A DNA stretch of 64,000 nucleotides. Source: Streptomyces regalis. GTDB lineage: Bacteria > Actinomycetota > Actinomycetes > Streptomycetales > Streptomycetaceae. The translations under genes and the position numbers were made by a program. Numbering within the stretch: position 1 is the first letter of the stretch; the number at the start of each line of letters is the position of its first letter. The DNA is taken from contig NZ_LLZG01000354.1 in NCBI RefSeq assembly GCF_001509475.1, forward strand, positions 12,527-76,526, written 5' to 3'. Positions 17,524 through 26,642 of this stretch are shown piece after piece. The notes under the pieces were generated by a model. The model saw only the letters and a program-made list of their open reading frames with translations, made no database searches and was not told the origin of the DNA.

Positions 17524-18612
17524 ATGGCAGGCATGACCAGTGGCATACCGCGAGCAGGGGCACGGAGCAGACAGCTGCGGCGGATCGCAGAACGCCGGGC
17601 ACAGACGGGCCGGTCCGCCGGCCGGCGCGCCAGAGCCCCGCTGGGAGCGCATCGCCCGGGACACCGCCGCGGAGCACCGGAGCGCCGCGGGACCGGCGCC
17701 GCCTCCCGCCCGGCGCAGGGGCCGCCCGCGGAAGGGGCCCTGTGGGGACAGCGAGCGGGTCTCGTCGCGCTGATGCTCCCCGGGGTCGCGGCGGTCGCCA
17801 CACTGGCTTTCACCTGGGTGTCCGTGACGCAGGCCGCCGAAGAGCTGACCATTTCGGAGCAGGGACAGATCGCGGACCGGTACGACAAGGCCATGGAACG
17901 GCTGGACAACGGCTCCGCCAACATCCGCAGAGGCGCGATCTTCTCCCTGCAGGGCATCATGGAGGACTCCCCGCGACAGCAGCCGGCGGTGCTCTACGCC
18001 CTGTCCGAGTACATCCGCACTCGCGCCGCCAAGAAGTCGTCCACGACCGGCAAGGCTCCCGACATCCAGGCGGCCCTCTCTGTGCTCGGTCAGCGCGACC
18101 CCGCGCACGACGGTGATCGCCCCATCGACCTCAGAGGCGTCCAACTGACCGGCGTCGATCTTCACCGGGCCGATCTGAGCGGGGCGAACCTCGCCGGAGC
18201 GGTCCTCTCCCACGGCAACCTGGAAGGCACGAAACTGTCCGGCACGGACCTGCGTGGCGCCACGCTGACAGGAACGAACCTCAAGGGCGCCGATCTGGCC
18301 GGGGCGAACCTGAGCAAAAGCGTCCTCAACGACGCCGTGCTCACCGAGGCGAACCTGTCCCAAGCCCGCCTCGACTCCGCCCAGTTGAAAGCCGCCGACC
18401 TGGAGAAGGCGAACCTGCGTGGCGCCTCGCTCCACCACACCGATCTGCGGGAGGCGGATCTGATGGACGTGCAGCTGGACGGAGCCGATCTGACCCGCGT
18501 GCGTCGCCCGGAGGGGGATCTGCCGACGCCGAGCCCGGCCGCCTCCGCTCCCACTCCCACTCCCACCACGGGCTCCCCGCGCCCCACCGATCTTCAGAAC
18601 GCGGCGCGATGA
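17524..18612 (+). CDS. Pentapeptide-repeat membrane protein, N-terminal frame uncertain
   Basis: One membrane span (LVALMLPGVAAVATLAF, about residues 80-98), a helical linker, then about 25 A(D/N)LXX pentapeptides at residues 200-325 forming a right-handed quadrilateral beta helix, and a Pro/Thr-rich tail. The role is unknown. The first 70 codons in this frame have poor third-position GC. The +1 neighbouring frame from GTG 17540 to about 17740 has strong GC3 and a sensible sequence (PEPRWERIARDTAAEH). Adding one C to the C-run at 17738-17740 would join that frame to the membrane segment. The gene may therefore carry a frameshift or a sequence error. Confidence 0.72.
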   Translation: MAGMTSGIPRAGARSRQLRRIAERRAQTGRSAGRRARAPLGAHRPGHRRGAPERRGTGAASRPAQGPPAEGALWGQRAGLVALMLPGVAAVATLAFTWVSVTQAAEELTISEQGQIADRYDKAMERLDNGSANIRRGAIFSLQGIMEDSPRQQPAVLYALSEYIRTRAAKKSSTTGKAPDIQAALSVLGQRDPAHDGDRPIDLRGVQLTGVDLHRADLSGANLAGAVLSHGNLEGTKLSGTDLRGATLTGTNLKGADLAGANLSKSVLNDAVLTEANLSQARLDSAQLKAADLEKANLRGASLHHTDLREADLMDVQLDGADLTRVRRPEGDLPTPSPAASAPTPTPTTGSPRPTDLQNAAR

Positions 18613-18634
18613 CCACCCCGACGCCCCTCACGTA

Positions 18635-19843
18635 TCAGTGGCGCAGGGCCCATTTCTGGACCGCCTCCAGGGGCCCAGTCGAGAAGCGCCGCAGCCACAG
18701 CGTGGAGCCCACCATCAGGACCGCGCAGACCGCGGCCCACAGTCCCACCACCCACCATGGGCCCGTGTCGCCGAGCCGTTCGGCGAGGCCCAGTCCGATG
18801 CCGTAGGAGACGAGCACGCACAGCACGTTCTGGAGGACGTAGCCGGACAGGGCCGTCCGGCCGACGGAGGTCAGGCCCGTCATCAGCGGGCCCGGCCGCC
18901 GTACCCGGTCCATCAGCGCGCCGATCAGGCCGATGTAGCCGAGGGCCAGCAGCGGGGCGGTGCCGTACCGGGCCATCAGGAACAGGTCGGGGCCGGCCAG
19001 TGTCGCCGCCACGTTGAGGGGCAGTCCGAGGCCCAGGCCCCACAGCAGGAGGCGGGAGCGCAGCCTCCGCCCCGTCTCGTCCGCGCCGAACGCCCCCGCC
19101 CGGAACAGTCGTACGCCCAGGAGGAAGAGGAAGATCAGGAGGAAGAAGGTCAGTACCGGCTCCATGCGGAGCGCGACCGCGTTCTCCAGGCGGAAGGCGA
19201 TCTGGTCCGGGTAGCTGCCGTGCGCGTACAGGTCGACGACCTCGCGGGAGACGCCGCCGCCGGTGTCGCCGCCTGTATCACTGTCGTCGGTGCCGGCCAG
19301 GGTCAGGGCCGCCGTCAGCAGGCCGATCACCGTCAGGTGTATCCCCGCCGCCCACCACATCACCCGCCGCTGTGCCCGTTCCGAGCGGGTCAGCAGCCAG
19401 GCGACGAGCAGCGCGGTGACCGCGTACCCCATCAGCACGTCCCACGCGAAGACCAGCACGAAGTGCACCGTGCCCTCGCCGAACAGGAACAGCGCCCGCC
19501 ACCGGTAGCGCCCCGGCCACGGCTGCCCGCGGCGCGCCGCCGAGGCGTACTGGATGGCCAGCCCGACTCCGAACAGGATCGTCAGCAGCGACAGGAACTT
19601 GCCGTTCGCCAGCACACTGAAGGTGCCTTCCACGGCTCCCGCGAGTGATCCGAACGACAGCTCGCTCGAACCGGACTCCAGGGCTCCCCACTCCCCGCCC
19701 GGACCGGTGAAGATCCATACGTTCGTCATGAGCGTGCCCAGGATGGCCGCTCCGCGCAGTACGTCGAGGAGGGGCAGTCGCCGTCCGGTGGGCGAGGAAT
19801 CCAGTGCCGGTGTCTGCGGGGCTCGCGCGTCCGTGTGCGTCAT
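18635..19843 (-). CDS. DUF418 family integral membrane protein
   Basis: 402 residues with about ten transmembrane helices. The family's N-terminal motif is LDVLRGAAILGTLMTNVW (about residue 27) and the C-terminal DUF418 region contains GRTALSGYVLQNVL. Function of the family is not established; it is related to acyltransferase-like membrane proteins. ATG 19843 is the most plausible start, with codons upstream lacking conserved character; no strong ribosome site is visible. It converges with the pentapeptide gene (22-bp gap). Confidence 0.85.
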   Translation of the reverse strand: MTHTDARAPQTPALDSSPTGRRLPLLDVLRGAAILGTLMTNVWIFTGPGGEWGALESGSSELSFGSLAGAVEGTFSVLANGKFLSLLTILFGVGLAIQYASAARRGQPWPGRYRWRALFLFGEGTVHFVLVFAWDVLMGYAVTALLVAWLLTRSERAQRRVMWWAAGIHLTVIGLLTAALTLAGTDDSDTGGDTGGGVSREVVDLYAHGSYPDQIAFRLENAVALRMEPVLTFFLLIFLFLLGVRLFRAGAFGADETGRRLRSRLLLWGLGLGLPLNVAATLAGPDLFLMARYGTAPLLALGYIGLIGALMDRVRRPGPLMTGLTSVGRTALSGYVLQNVLCVLVSYGIGLGLAERLGDTGPWWVVGLWAAVCAVLMVGSTLWLRRFSTGPLEAVQKWALRH

Positions 19844-19935
19844 GGATTCATCGTCACGGCGGCAACGGCCCGAATCGTCATGAGCAAAGTCGACCCCGCA
19901 GTACATCGAAGGATGCAGAGGGACGCGGCGGACTG

Positions 19936-20496
19936 CTACTTGACGACGGCCACCGTCGTGCCCGTCTCCCCGAACGTCCACAGCGCCGCCCCGTCCGCCG
20001 CGCGCATCCGGACCCCGCCGGTCTGCTTGCCGTCGGCGGGCGGGGGCGAGGAGCCGTCCACGGCGTTGGAGAAGCCGATGGAGACGCCGGACTTCGCGGC
20101 GAAGTAGATGATGTTCTCGATCTGCACGCCGTCCGAACCCGTGGTGGCCATGGTGCGCGACGACACCGCGTAGGTGCCGACGTCCGGGCTCACCGTGCCC
20201 GGCCAGACGGTGAAGGTACGGCGGGACGCGTCGCTCGCGTCGACCAGCCAGACCCGCTTCTGCCCGAGGCTGTAGACGATCCGGCGTCCCGTGCCCGAGC
20301 CCTCCGGTACGGCGACGGGTGCGGTGGACTTCGACGGTGCGGGGCTCGCGCCCGCCGACGCCGACGCGCTCGGGCGGGCCGCCGTGGCCGTCGGGTGCGG
20401 CCCCTTGTCGGCCTGCACGGCGAGGACGGTGACGGCGGCTATCGCTCCCACCGTCAGACCGGTCACCCAGACCTTGGGAGCAGGCACGGCACGCAT
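19936..20496 (-). CDS. Membrane-anchored exported protein of unknown function
   Basis: 186 residues. There is a single N-terminal hydrophobic anchor (residues 9-27), then an Ala/Ser/Pro-rich extracytoplasmic linker (residues 32-62). A beta-rich domain of about 120 residues follows (RRIVYSLGQKRVWLVDASD). The domain resembles the C-terminal parts of Streptomyces proteins annotated near L,D-transpeptidases, but the catalytic HxxS and SxGC motifs are absent. It stands downstream of the FO synthase gene on the same strand but behind a terminator. Confidence 0.75.
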   Translation of the reverse strand: MRAVPAPKVWVTGLTVGAIAAVTVLAVQADKGPHPTATAARPSASASAGASPAPSKSTAPVAVPEGSGTGRRIVYSLGQKRVWLVDASDASRRTFTVWPGTVSPDVGTYAVSSRTMATTGSDGVQIENIIYFAAKSGVSIGFSNAVDGSSPPPADGKQTGGVRMRAADGAALWTFGETGTTVAVVK

Positions 20497-20539
20497 CTCC
20501 TCAGCTACGGAAGCCGCGGAACCCCACGGAACCCCTCCA

Positions 20540-20570
20540 GCGGGGGTCGGATCATCGTACCGACCCCCGC
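20540..20570 (-). terminator. Terminator hairpin after the FO synthase gene
   Basis: Perfect 11-bp stem, GCGGGGGTCGG with CCGACCCCCGC, 9-nt loop, about 50 nt beyond the stop codon of the minus-strand gene. Confidence 0.8.
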
Positions 20571-20583
20571 GAGGCGGTCCTCC

Positions 20584-20634
20584 TCAGTCCGGCACCGGCA
20601 TCAGTCGAGCATGGGCATCAGTCGAGCACCGGCA
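20584..20634. repeat. Three 17-bp tandem repeats across the stop codon of fbiC
   Basis: Units TCAGTCCGGCACCGGCA, TCAGTCGAGCATGGGCA and TCAGTCGAGCACCGGCA. The last contains the true stop (TCA at 20618-20620, TGA on the minus strand) and the final codons. The other two are downstream copies with their own stops. Confidence 0.85.
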
Positions 20635-23203
20635 GCAGCTCCGGCAGATGCCCGTCCGAGGCCGCCGCCGCCCGCTGTCGTTCCTCCGACACCTCGCCGT
20701 ACAGCGTCGTCCGCGGCTTCGCCGGACGGCCGGCCGCCGCGGCGACGGCCACCAGGTCGCGTACCGACTTGTAGGAGCCGTACGACGAACCCGCCATCCG
20801 CGAGATCGTCTCCTCCATCAGCGTCCCGCCCAGGTCGTTGGCGCCGGAGCGGAGCATCTCCGCCGCGCCCTCGGTGCCAAGCTTCACCCAGCTGGTCTGG
20901 ATGTTGGGGATGTGCGGGTGCAGGAGGAGGCGGGCCATGGCGGTGACCGCACGGTTGTCGCGGATGGTCGGGCCGGGACGCGCGATCCCCGCCAGGTACA
21001 CCGGCGCGTTGGTGTGGATGAACGGCAGTGTCACGAACTCTGTGAAGCCGCCCGTGCGTTGCTGGATCCCGGCCAGGGTGCGCAGGTGCCCGAGCCAGTG
21101 GCGGGGCTGGTCGACGTGGCCGTACATCATCGTCGACGAGGACCGGATGCCGAGCTCGTGCGCGGTCGTGATCACCTCGATCCACGTCGCCGTCGGCAGC
21201 TTGCCCTTGGTCAGGACCCAGCGGACCTCGTCGTCGAGGATCTCGGCTGCGGTGCCGGGGATGGAGTCCAGGCCCGCCTCCTTCGCCGCCGTGAGCCATT
21301 CCCTGATCGACATGCCTGTGCGGGTGGCGCCGTTCACGACCTCCATCGGGGAGAAGGCGTGCACGTGCATGCCGGGGACGCGGGATTTCACGGCCCGTGC
21401 GATGTCGAAGTACGCCGTTCCCGGCAGGTCGGGGTGGATGCCGCCCTGCATGCAGACCTCCACCGCGCCCACGTCCCAGGCCTGTTGGGCGCGGTCGGCG
21501 ACCTGGTCCAGGGAGAGCGTGTAGGCGTCGGCGTCGGTCCTGCGTTGCGCGAAGGCGCAGAAGCGGCAGCCGGTGTAGCAGACGTTGGTGAAGTTGATGT
21601 TCCGCGTGACGATGTACGTCACGTCGTCGCCGACCGCCGATTTACGCACGTCGTCGGCGATGCGGGTGAGCGCGTCCAGCGCCGGGCCGTCCGCGTGCAG
21701 CAGCGCCAGCGCCTCCTCGTCGGTCAGCCGGGTCGGGTCGTCGGCGGCGACCCGCAGCGCCTGGCGGACGTCGGTGTCGATGCGCTCCGGCACCATGCCG
21801 GGCGCGGCCGCCTCGCGTAGGGCGCCCCAGTCGCCGTACACCTCGTCGAAGTCGTCGCGGCGGTCGGACGTACGGCCCTCGGTGTCGATGGTGGTGTGGA
21901 GGTCCGTACGGCCGGACGCGACGAACGCCTCCTCGGGCTCCTGCCACGGGTGCCCCTCGACGACGGCATCCGGGCGCGCCAGGCCGGTCTCCGGGTCGGC
22001 GAGCGCCCGGACGTGCGGGAGCAGCCGCGGGTCCATCCAGGGTTCGCCGCGCTGGACGAACTCCGGGTAGACGCAGAGCCGTTCACGCAGTTCGAAGCCG
22101 ACGGCGGCCGACCGGTCGGCCAGTTCCTCGATCTGCGGCCAGGGGCGCTCGGGGTTGACGTGGTCGATGGTCAGCGGGGAGACCCCGCCCCAGTCGTCGA
22201 TGCCGGCGCGGATGAGGCGCTCGTATTCGTCGTCGACCAGGTTGGGCGGGGCCTGCAGGCAGGCGCTCGGGCCCATGATGTGCCGGGCGACGGCCACCGT
22301 GGCGACGAGTTCGTCGAGTTCCGCGTCCGGCATGCCGCGCATCGCGGTGTCCGGCTTGGCGCGGAAGTTCTGGATGATCAGTTCCTGGATGCCGTGGTAG
22401 GCGCGGGAGATCTTCCGGAGCGCGAAGAGGGACTCGGCGCGCTCCTCGTACGTCTCCCCGATCCCGATGAGGAGCCCGGAGGTGAAGGGGACGGAGGAAC
22501 GCCCCGCGTCCTCCAGCACCCGCAGCCGTACGGCGGGTTCCTTGTCCGGGGAGCCGTAGTGCGGGCCGCCCGGCTCGGACCACAGGCGGGTCGCGGTCGT
22601 CTCCAGCATCATGCCCATCGACGGGGCGACGGGCTTCAGCCGCTGGAAGTCGGTCCAGGTCATGACGCCCGGGTTGAGGTGGGGCAGCAGGCCCGTCTCC
22701 TCCAGGATGCGGATGGAGATGGCCCGGACGTAGGCGATGGTGTCGTCGTACCCGTGCGCGTCCAGCCACTCCCTGGCCTCCGGCCACCGCTCCTCCGGCT
22801 TGTCGCCGAGGGTGATGAGGGCTTCCTTGCAGCCGAGGGCCGCGCCCTTGCGGGCGATGTCGAGGACCTCGTCCGGCGACATGAACATCCCGTGCCCGGC
22901 GCGGCGCAGCTTGCCGGGCACGGTGACGAAGGTGCAGTAGTGGCACTTGTCGCGGCACAGCCGGGTGAGGGGGATGAAGACGCTCTTCGAGTACGTGATG
23001 ACGCCGGGCCGGCCTGCCGCCTCCAGGCCCGCGTCCCGCACCCGGCCGGCCGACGCGACGAGATCGTCGAGGGCCTCGCCGCGGGCCTGGAGCAGTACGG
23101 CCGCCTCGGAGACGTCGAGGGCGACGCCGTCCCGGGCGCGTTTGAGGGCGCGACGCATGGAGTTCTCGGTCGGGCCGGTTCCGGAGGTCGCGGGAATCGT
23201 CAT
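20618..23203 (-). CDS. fbiC: Bifunctional FO synthase (CofG/CofH fusion)
   Basis: 861-residue double radical-SAM enzyme that makes 7,8-didemethyl-8-hydroxy-5-deazariboflavin, the chromophore of coenzyme F420, from a ribityl-uracil precursor and tyrosine. The CofG half is at the N-terminus with cluster motif CRDKCHYC (about residue 80). The CofH half has CYTGCRFC near residue 545. The length and fused layout are typical of actinobacteria. No ribosome site stands before ATG 23203, but TATGCT lies 6 bases upstream, so the transcript is probably leaderless. It supplies F420 for the LLM- and DDN-type enzymes nearby. Confidence 0.96.
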   Translation of the reverse strand: MTIPATSGTGPTENSMRRALKRARDGVALDVSEAAVLLQARGEALDDLVASAGRVRDAGLEAAGRPGVITYSKSVFIPLTRLCRDKCHYCTFVTVPGKLRRAGHGMFMSPDEVLDIARKGAALGCKEALITLGDKPEERWPEAREWLDAHGYDDTIAYVRAISIRILEETGLLPHLNPGVMTWTDFQRLKPVAPSMGMMLETTATRLWSEPGGPHYGSPDKEPAVRLRVLEDAGRSSVPFTSGLLIGIGETYEERAESLFALRKISRAYHGIQELIIQNFRAKPDTAMRGMPDAELDELVATVAVARHIMGPSACLQAPPNLVDDEYERLIRAGIDDWGGVSPLTIDHVNPERPWPQIEELADRSAAVGFELRERLCVYPEFVQRGEPWMDPRLLPHVRALADPETGLARPDAVVEGHPWQEPEEAFVASGRTDLHTTIDTEGRTSDRRDDFDEVYGDWGALREAAAPGMVPERIDTDVRQALRVAADDPTRLTDEEALALLHADGPALDALTRIADDVRKSAVGDDVTYIVTRNINFTNVCYTGCRFCAFAQRRTDADAYTLSLDQVADRAQQAWDVGAVEVCMQGGIHPDLPGTAYFDIARAVKSRVPGMHVHAFSPMEVVNGATRTGMSIREWLTAAKEAGLDSIPGTAAEILDDEVRWVLTKGKLPTATWIEVITTAHELGIRSSSTMMYGHVDQPRHWLGHLRTLAGIQQRTGGFTEFVTLPFIHTNAPVYLAGIARPGPTIRDNRAVTAMARLLLHPHIPNIQTSWVKLGTEGAAEMLRSGANDLGGTLMEETISRMAGSSYGSYKSVRDLVAVAAAAGRPAKPRTTLYGEVSEERQRAAAASDGHLPELLPVLD

Positions 23204-23209
23204 CCTTCG

Positions 23210-23215
23210 AGCATA
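23210..23215 (-). promoter_or_regulatory. -10 element of a leaderless fbiC promoter
   Basis: TATGCT on the minus strand, 6 bases before ATG 23203, which places transcription start at or next to the start codon. No clear -35 was found. Confidence 0.5.
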
Positions 23216-23277
23216 CGGAGGGGCTCCGCCGGTTCAGCGGGGTCGGGGGTGGTCTGGGGGGGCTGACGGTGCGTTGC

Positions 23278-23352
23278 CGGGTGCGGGTGTGTTGTGGCTG
23301 GTCGTGCCCACGCGGCGGAGCCGCATATCGACACGGTCCCGCGCCCCTGGGG
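23278..23352. repeat. Dispersed Streptomyces-type intergenic repeat, copy 1
   Basis: Contains GTGGCTGGTCG, CGGCGGAGCCGCATATCGAC and CCCGCGCCCCTGGGG in this order, as do the copies at 38380 (reverse orientation) and 61909. It lies about 20 bp beyond the stop of the LLM gene at 23372. Confidence 0.85.
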
Positions 23353-23371
23353 TGGCTGCCCGCCCCCTCGG

Positions 23372-24220
23372 CTACAAGTACTCGGCGTATTCGTCCAGCA
23401 CCCGAAGCACCTCCCCCTCCCCCGCCGGAGGCAGTTGCACCACAACCTCCTCGATCCCCAGCTCCGCATAATGCGCAAGCTTGCCGGGGCTGGGGAAAAC
23501 GGCGTACGGCACGACCTGAAGGGCATTCGGATCACGTCCGGCGTCGACCCAGGCGGCCCGCAACACAGGCAAGGTTTCGGACAATCCGCGGCCACCGATC
23601 GGCAGCCACCCGTCGGCGTACTCGCTGATGTGCGCGAACAGCTTCGGCCCGGCGGCTCCGCCGATGAGGGTGCGAGGCCCGACGACCTTCGGCGCACGCG
23701 GCTTCTGTACGGGTTTGGGATAAGCGAAACTGGCCTGCACCGCACCGAACTCCCCCTCGTACGCGGTGGGTTCGTCCGCCCACAGGGCCCGCATCAGGGC
23801 CATCCGGTCCCGGACGAGTTCGCGGCGCGTGGCCCACTCGACCCCATGATCAGTGGCCTCCTCCACATTCCAGCCAAAGCCGAGACCGAGGGTGAACCGC
23901 CCCCCGGAGAGGTGGTCCACGGTCGCGATCTGCTTGGCGAGGTCGATCGGGTCGTGCTGGGCGACCAGCGTGATGCCGGTGCCGAGGCCGAGCCGTTCGG
24001 TGACAGCGGCGGCCTGGCCGAGGGCGACGAAGGGGTCGAGGGTACGGCCGTACTCGGGCGGCAGATCACCGCCGGCGGGGTACGGGGTGACCCGCTCGAC
24101 CGGGATGTGGGTGTGCTCGGGCAGGTGCAGCCCGGCGAACCCGCGCTGCTCCAGCTCACGGGCGAGCCGGGTCGGGGTGATGGTCTCGTCGGTGAGGAAG
24201 ATCGTCACGGAGATGCGCAT
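23372..24220 (-). CDS. LLM-class F420-dependent oxidoreductase
   Basis: 282-residue (beta/alpha)8-barrel flavin/F420 oxidoreductase of the luciferase-like family. Typical segments are LGTGITLVAQHDPIDLAKQI, LSGGRFTLGLGFGWN, and the C-terminal EYADGWLPIGG. The pattern TIDHLSGGR-LGLGFGWN is characteristic of actinobacterial F420-dependent members. ATG 24220 is chosen because homologues begin close to MRISVTIFL; the frame upstream is non-coding. It stands downstream of the divergent PHP gene promoter region and upstream of the F420 chromophore synthase, which fits an F420-dependent role. The substrate is unknown. Confidence 0.88.
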   Translation of the reverse strand: MRISVTIFLTDETITPTRLARELEQRGFAGLHLPEHTHIPVERVTPYPAGGDLPPEYGRTLDPFVALGQAAAVTERLGLGTGITLVAQHDPIDLAKQIATVDHLSGGRFTLGLGFGWNVEEATDHGVEWATRRELVRDRMALMRALWADEPTAYEGEFGAVQASFAYPKPVQKPRAPKVVGPRTLIGGAAGPKLFAHISEYADGWLPIGGRGLSETLPVLRAAWVDAGRDPNALQVVPYAVFPSPGKLAHYAELGIEEVVVQLPPAGEGEVLRVLDEYAEYL

Positions 24221-24421
24221 GACCGCATCTGTACCGCGCGGACGCCCCGATGTCCATACCGACCGGTCGGCACATACTTCACGCCGACTGCCGGCCGGCT
24301 GCCGATTGTCTGCCGATTCCCTTCCCTTGCACGGCAGTTCACGGCTGAATACGAGAGTTGCACGCACCACCACTGCACCACCCACGCCCTGTCACTACAC
24401 GACACCCTGGGGAGCAGCAGC

Positions 24422-25972
24422 ATGTGCGAGGACAATCAGGCGGGCCACGCGGGTCACGCGGGTTACGCGGGCCTGGGAAGACGCGCACTGTTCGTGACGG
24501 GCGCCGCCGCCGCGCTTACGTTGGGAAGCGTGACCTTCGCGAGAGGCGCCGACGCCGACGACACCCGGGACGCGGAGACCCGCACCGTGCGGGGCACCCT
24601 GCCGCCCGGGTCCCCCGACTTCGTGTACGTGCCGGTCGAGGTGCCGTCCGGCGTCCGGGAGATCAAGGTCTCCTACACCTACGAGAAACCGTCCGTCCCG
24701 GCCGGCACCCCGGGCAACGCCCTCGACATCGGCATCTTCGACTGGCGCGGCACGGAGCTCGGCGGCCGTGGCTTCCGGGGCTGGTCGGGCGGGGCGCGCA
24801 CGGAGTTCTTCATCCGGGCGGACGACGCGACGCCGGGGTACATCCCGGGCCCGGTGCGGGAGGGCACCTGGCACATCGCCCTCGGCCCCTACACGGTGGC
24901 GCCGCAGGGACTGCCGTACGAGCTCACGATCACCCTCACCTACGGCGAGCCCGGCGAGGTGGCCGAACCGGCGTACCCGCCGGACCGGGCGAAGGGCCGG
25001 GGGCGGGCCTGGTACCGGGGGGACTGCCACCTGCACTCCTGGTACTCCGACGGCCGCCGCACACCCGCCGAGATCGCGGCTCTCGCCCGTGCCGCGGGCC
25101 TGGACTTCATCAACAGCTCGGAGCACAACACGCACTCGGCGCACGCGCACTGGGCGGACGTGGCAGGCGATGACCTCCTGGTGATGCTCGGCGAGGAGGT
25201 CACGACCCGCAACGGCCACGTGGTGGCGCTCGGCACCGAGCCCGGCACCTTCGTCGACTGGCGCTACCGGGCCCGCGACAACCGCTTCGGCAAGTTCGCC
25301 CGCCAGATCCGCCGCTCCGGCGGCCTCGTCGTCCCCGCGCATCCGCACGCCACCTGCGTCGGCTGCAACTGGAAGTTCGGCTTCGGCGACGCGGACGCGG
25401 TCGAGGTCTGGAACGGCCCCTACACCCCCGACGACGAGGTGGCGCTGGCCGACTGGGACAGCATGCTGGTCGCGTCCGCGCGCTCGAACTCCCGCTCCTG
25501 GATCCCGGCGATGGGCAACAGCGACGCCCACCGCGACCCGGACCCGGTCGGCTCACCTCAGACGGTGGTCCTGGCCGACGACCTGACGCGGGAGGCGATC
25601 CAGGAGGGGATCAGGGCGGGGCGGTCGTACGTGGCCGAGTCCAAGAACGTCTCCCTGGCTTTCACGGTGTCGGGCGGCCGGGGTGAACAGGCGGGCATCG
25701 GTGAGCGGTTGGAGGTCGACCGCGACACCCCGGTCACCGTCCGCCTGGAGGCCTCGGGCGCCCCTCGCTGCACGGTCCGCTTCGTCACCGACCAGGGCGT
25801 GCTGTTCACGAGCGCGCCGCTGCCGGTGGCGGGGTCCGGGGTCGTGGAGTGGCGTACGACGCCTTCGTACGCGGCCTATGTGCGGGCGGAGTTGCGGCAT
25901 GAGGCGGCGGTGGGGCCGTTGCCGGGGGCGTTGGCGGCGTTCACGAATCCCATCTTCCTGGGGCGTTCGTAG
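24422..25972 (+). CDS. Tat-exported PHP-domain metallophosphoesterase (CehA/McbA type)
   Basis: 516 residues. The twin-arginine-like signal is GRRALFVTGAAAALTLG (about residues 18-35). An N-terminal beta-sandwich follows, then a PHP domain with DCHLHSWYSDG (about residue 200), SEHNTHSAHAHW and GNSDAHRD (about residue 364). These His/Asp motifs bind the metal cluster that hydrolyses phosphoesters. CehA/McbA relatives often act on phosphodiesters or carbamates; the substrate here is unknown. ATG 24422 has GGGGAG eight bases upstream. The open frame reaches back to 23294, but only through the neighbouring gene. Confidence 0.88.
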   Translation: MCEDNQAGHAGHAGYAGLGRRALFVTGAAAALTLGSVTFARGADADDTRDAETRTVRGTLPPGSPDFVYVPVEVPSGVREIKVSYTYEKPSVPAGTPGNALDIGIFDWRGTELGGRGFRGWSGGARTEFFIRADDATPGYIPGPVREGTWHIALGPYTVAPQGLPYELTITLTYGEPGEVAEPAYPPDRAKGRGRAWYRGDCHLHSWYSDGRRTPAEIAALARAAGLDFINSSEHNTHSAHAHWADVAGDDLLVMLGEEVTTRNGHVVALGTEPGTFVDWRYRARDNRFGKFARQIRRSGGLVVPAHPHATCVGCNWKFGFGDADAVEVWNGPYTPDDEVALADWDSMLVASARSNSRSWIPAMGNSDAHRDPDPVGSPQTVVLADDLTREAIQEGIRAGRSYVAESKNVSLAFTVSGGRGEQAGIGERLEVDRDTPVTVRLEASGAPRCTVRFVTDQGVLFTSAPLPVAGSGVVEWRTTPSYAAYVRAELRHEAAVGPLPGALAAFTNPIFLGRS

Positions 25973-26173
25973 CGCCTCACCCTCGGCTGAAAATGGTCAC
26001 ACGCTGGTAAAGCAAGAGCAAGATCATCGCAAAGGCTGCGCCACCCAAGGGCCCGACAGAAACGTCAAGTCCCCCCCATTCACGCCCATTCTCCCCGTTT
26101 CTCTGATGTTAGTTTCACGTCGGCTTTGACATGACCACCGAAGCCGCACAACAGAAAACAAACGGGAGGAAAC

Positions 26174-26584
26174 ATGCGTAAGTTGGCAGCAGGCGCTCTC
26201 GCCGCGGGCCTCTTCGCACTGGGGGCCGGCACGGCAGTCGCCGCTTCGTGGCACACCATTCCGACGATGTCGACGTCGGGTGCGCAGTTCAACAGCGGCC
26301 AGTACAAGTGGTGGCCCTCGGGCCAGAACCACGGTGCCTTCGAGTGGAAGGGCAACCTCAAGGACACCAACAATGGTGACGGCCACAACGTGTACATGCA
26401 GGTGAAGGTCGAGGGCTACGACTGGAGCCGTTACAACGGGAAGCAGAAGCAGAGCGTTCCGCTGGACTACCTCAACTGGGCGCCCTCGCAGCAGTACACC
26501 GACGACGCGTACATCCGCGTCTGCCGTGACAAGGGTTCGCTGAACCCCGACAACTGCTCGCCGACCAAGCACTACCAGAGGTAA
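26174..26584 (+). CDS. Small secreted protein paired with an ABC exporter
   Basis: 136 residues with a clear Sec signal peptide (MRKLAAGALAAGLFALGAG, cleavage after AVA, about residue 23), leaving a mature protein of about 113 residues. The mature part is rich in Trp, Tyr, Asn and Gly (YKWWPSGQNHGAFEWKG) and has two Cys near the end (CRDKGSLNPDNC) that could form a disulfide. The ribosome site GGGAGG before ATG is excellent. It is followed by a terminator and then a MacB-type ATPase/permease pair. That order resembles lactococcin-972-type bacteriocin loci, but the mature sequence does not match that family. A secreted toxin or signal protein is an inference. Confidence 0.8.
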   Translation: MRKLAAGALAAGLFALGAGTAVAASWHTIPTMSTSGAQFNSGQYKWWPSGQNHGAFEWKGNLKDTNNGDGHNVYMQVKVEGYDWSRYNGKQKQSVPLDYLNWAPSQQYTDDAYIRVCRDKGSLNPDNCSPTKHYQR

Positions 26585-26605
26585 GCGACAGCACACCGGC
26601 ACGTC

Positions 26606-26634
26606 CCGGGCCCAGGTTGACCCCCTGGGCCCGG
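26606..26634 (+). terminator. Terminator or attenuator between the secreted protein and ABC genes
   Basis: Perfect 11-bp stem CCGGGCCCAGG / CCTGGGCCCGG with 7-nt loop, 22 nt after the stop and 9 nt before the ABC frame. No promoter is obvious between the hairpin and the ABC gene, so read-through may set the ratio of secreted protein to transporter. Confidence 0.75.
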
Positions 26635-26642
26635 TCGCTTCT

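Noticed and set aside
19936..20496. L,D-transpeptidase annotation for the membrane-anchored protein.
   Set aside because: The catalytic His and Cys motifs of YkuD domains are absent.
26174..26584. Lactococcin 972 family assignment of the secreted protein.
   Set aside because: Gene order fits, but the mature sequence lacks the family's Gly/Tyr/His pattern and is longer, so only the neighbourhood analogy was kept.
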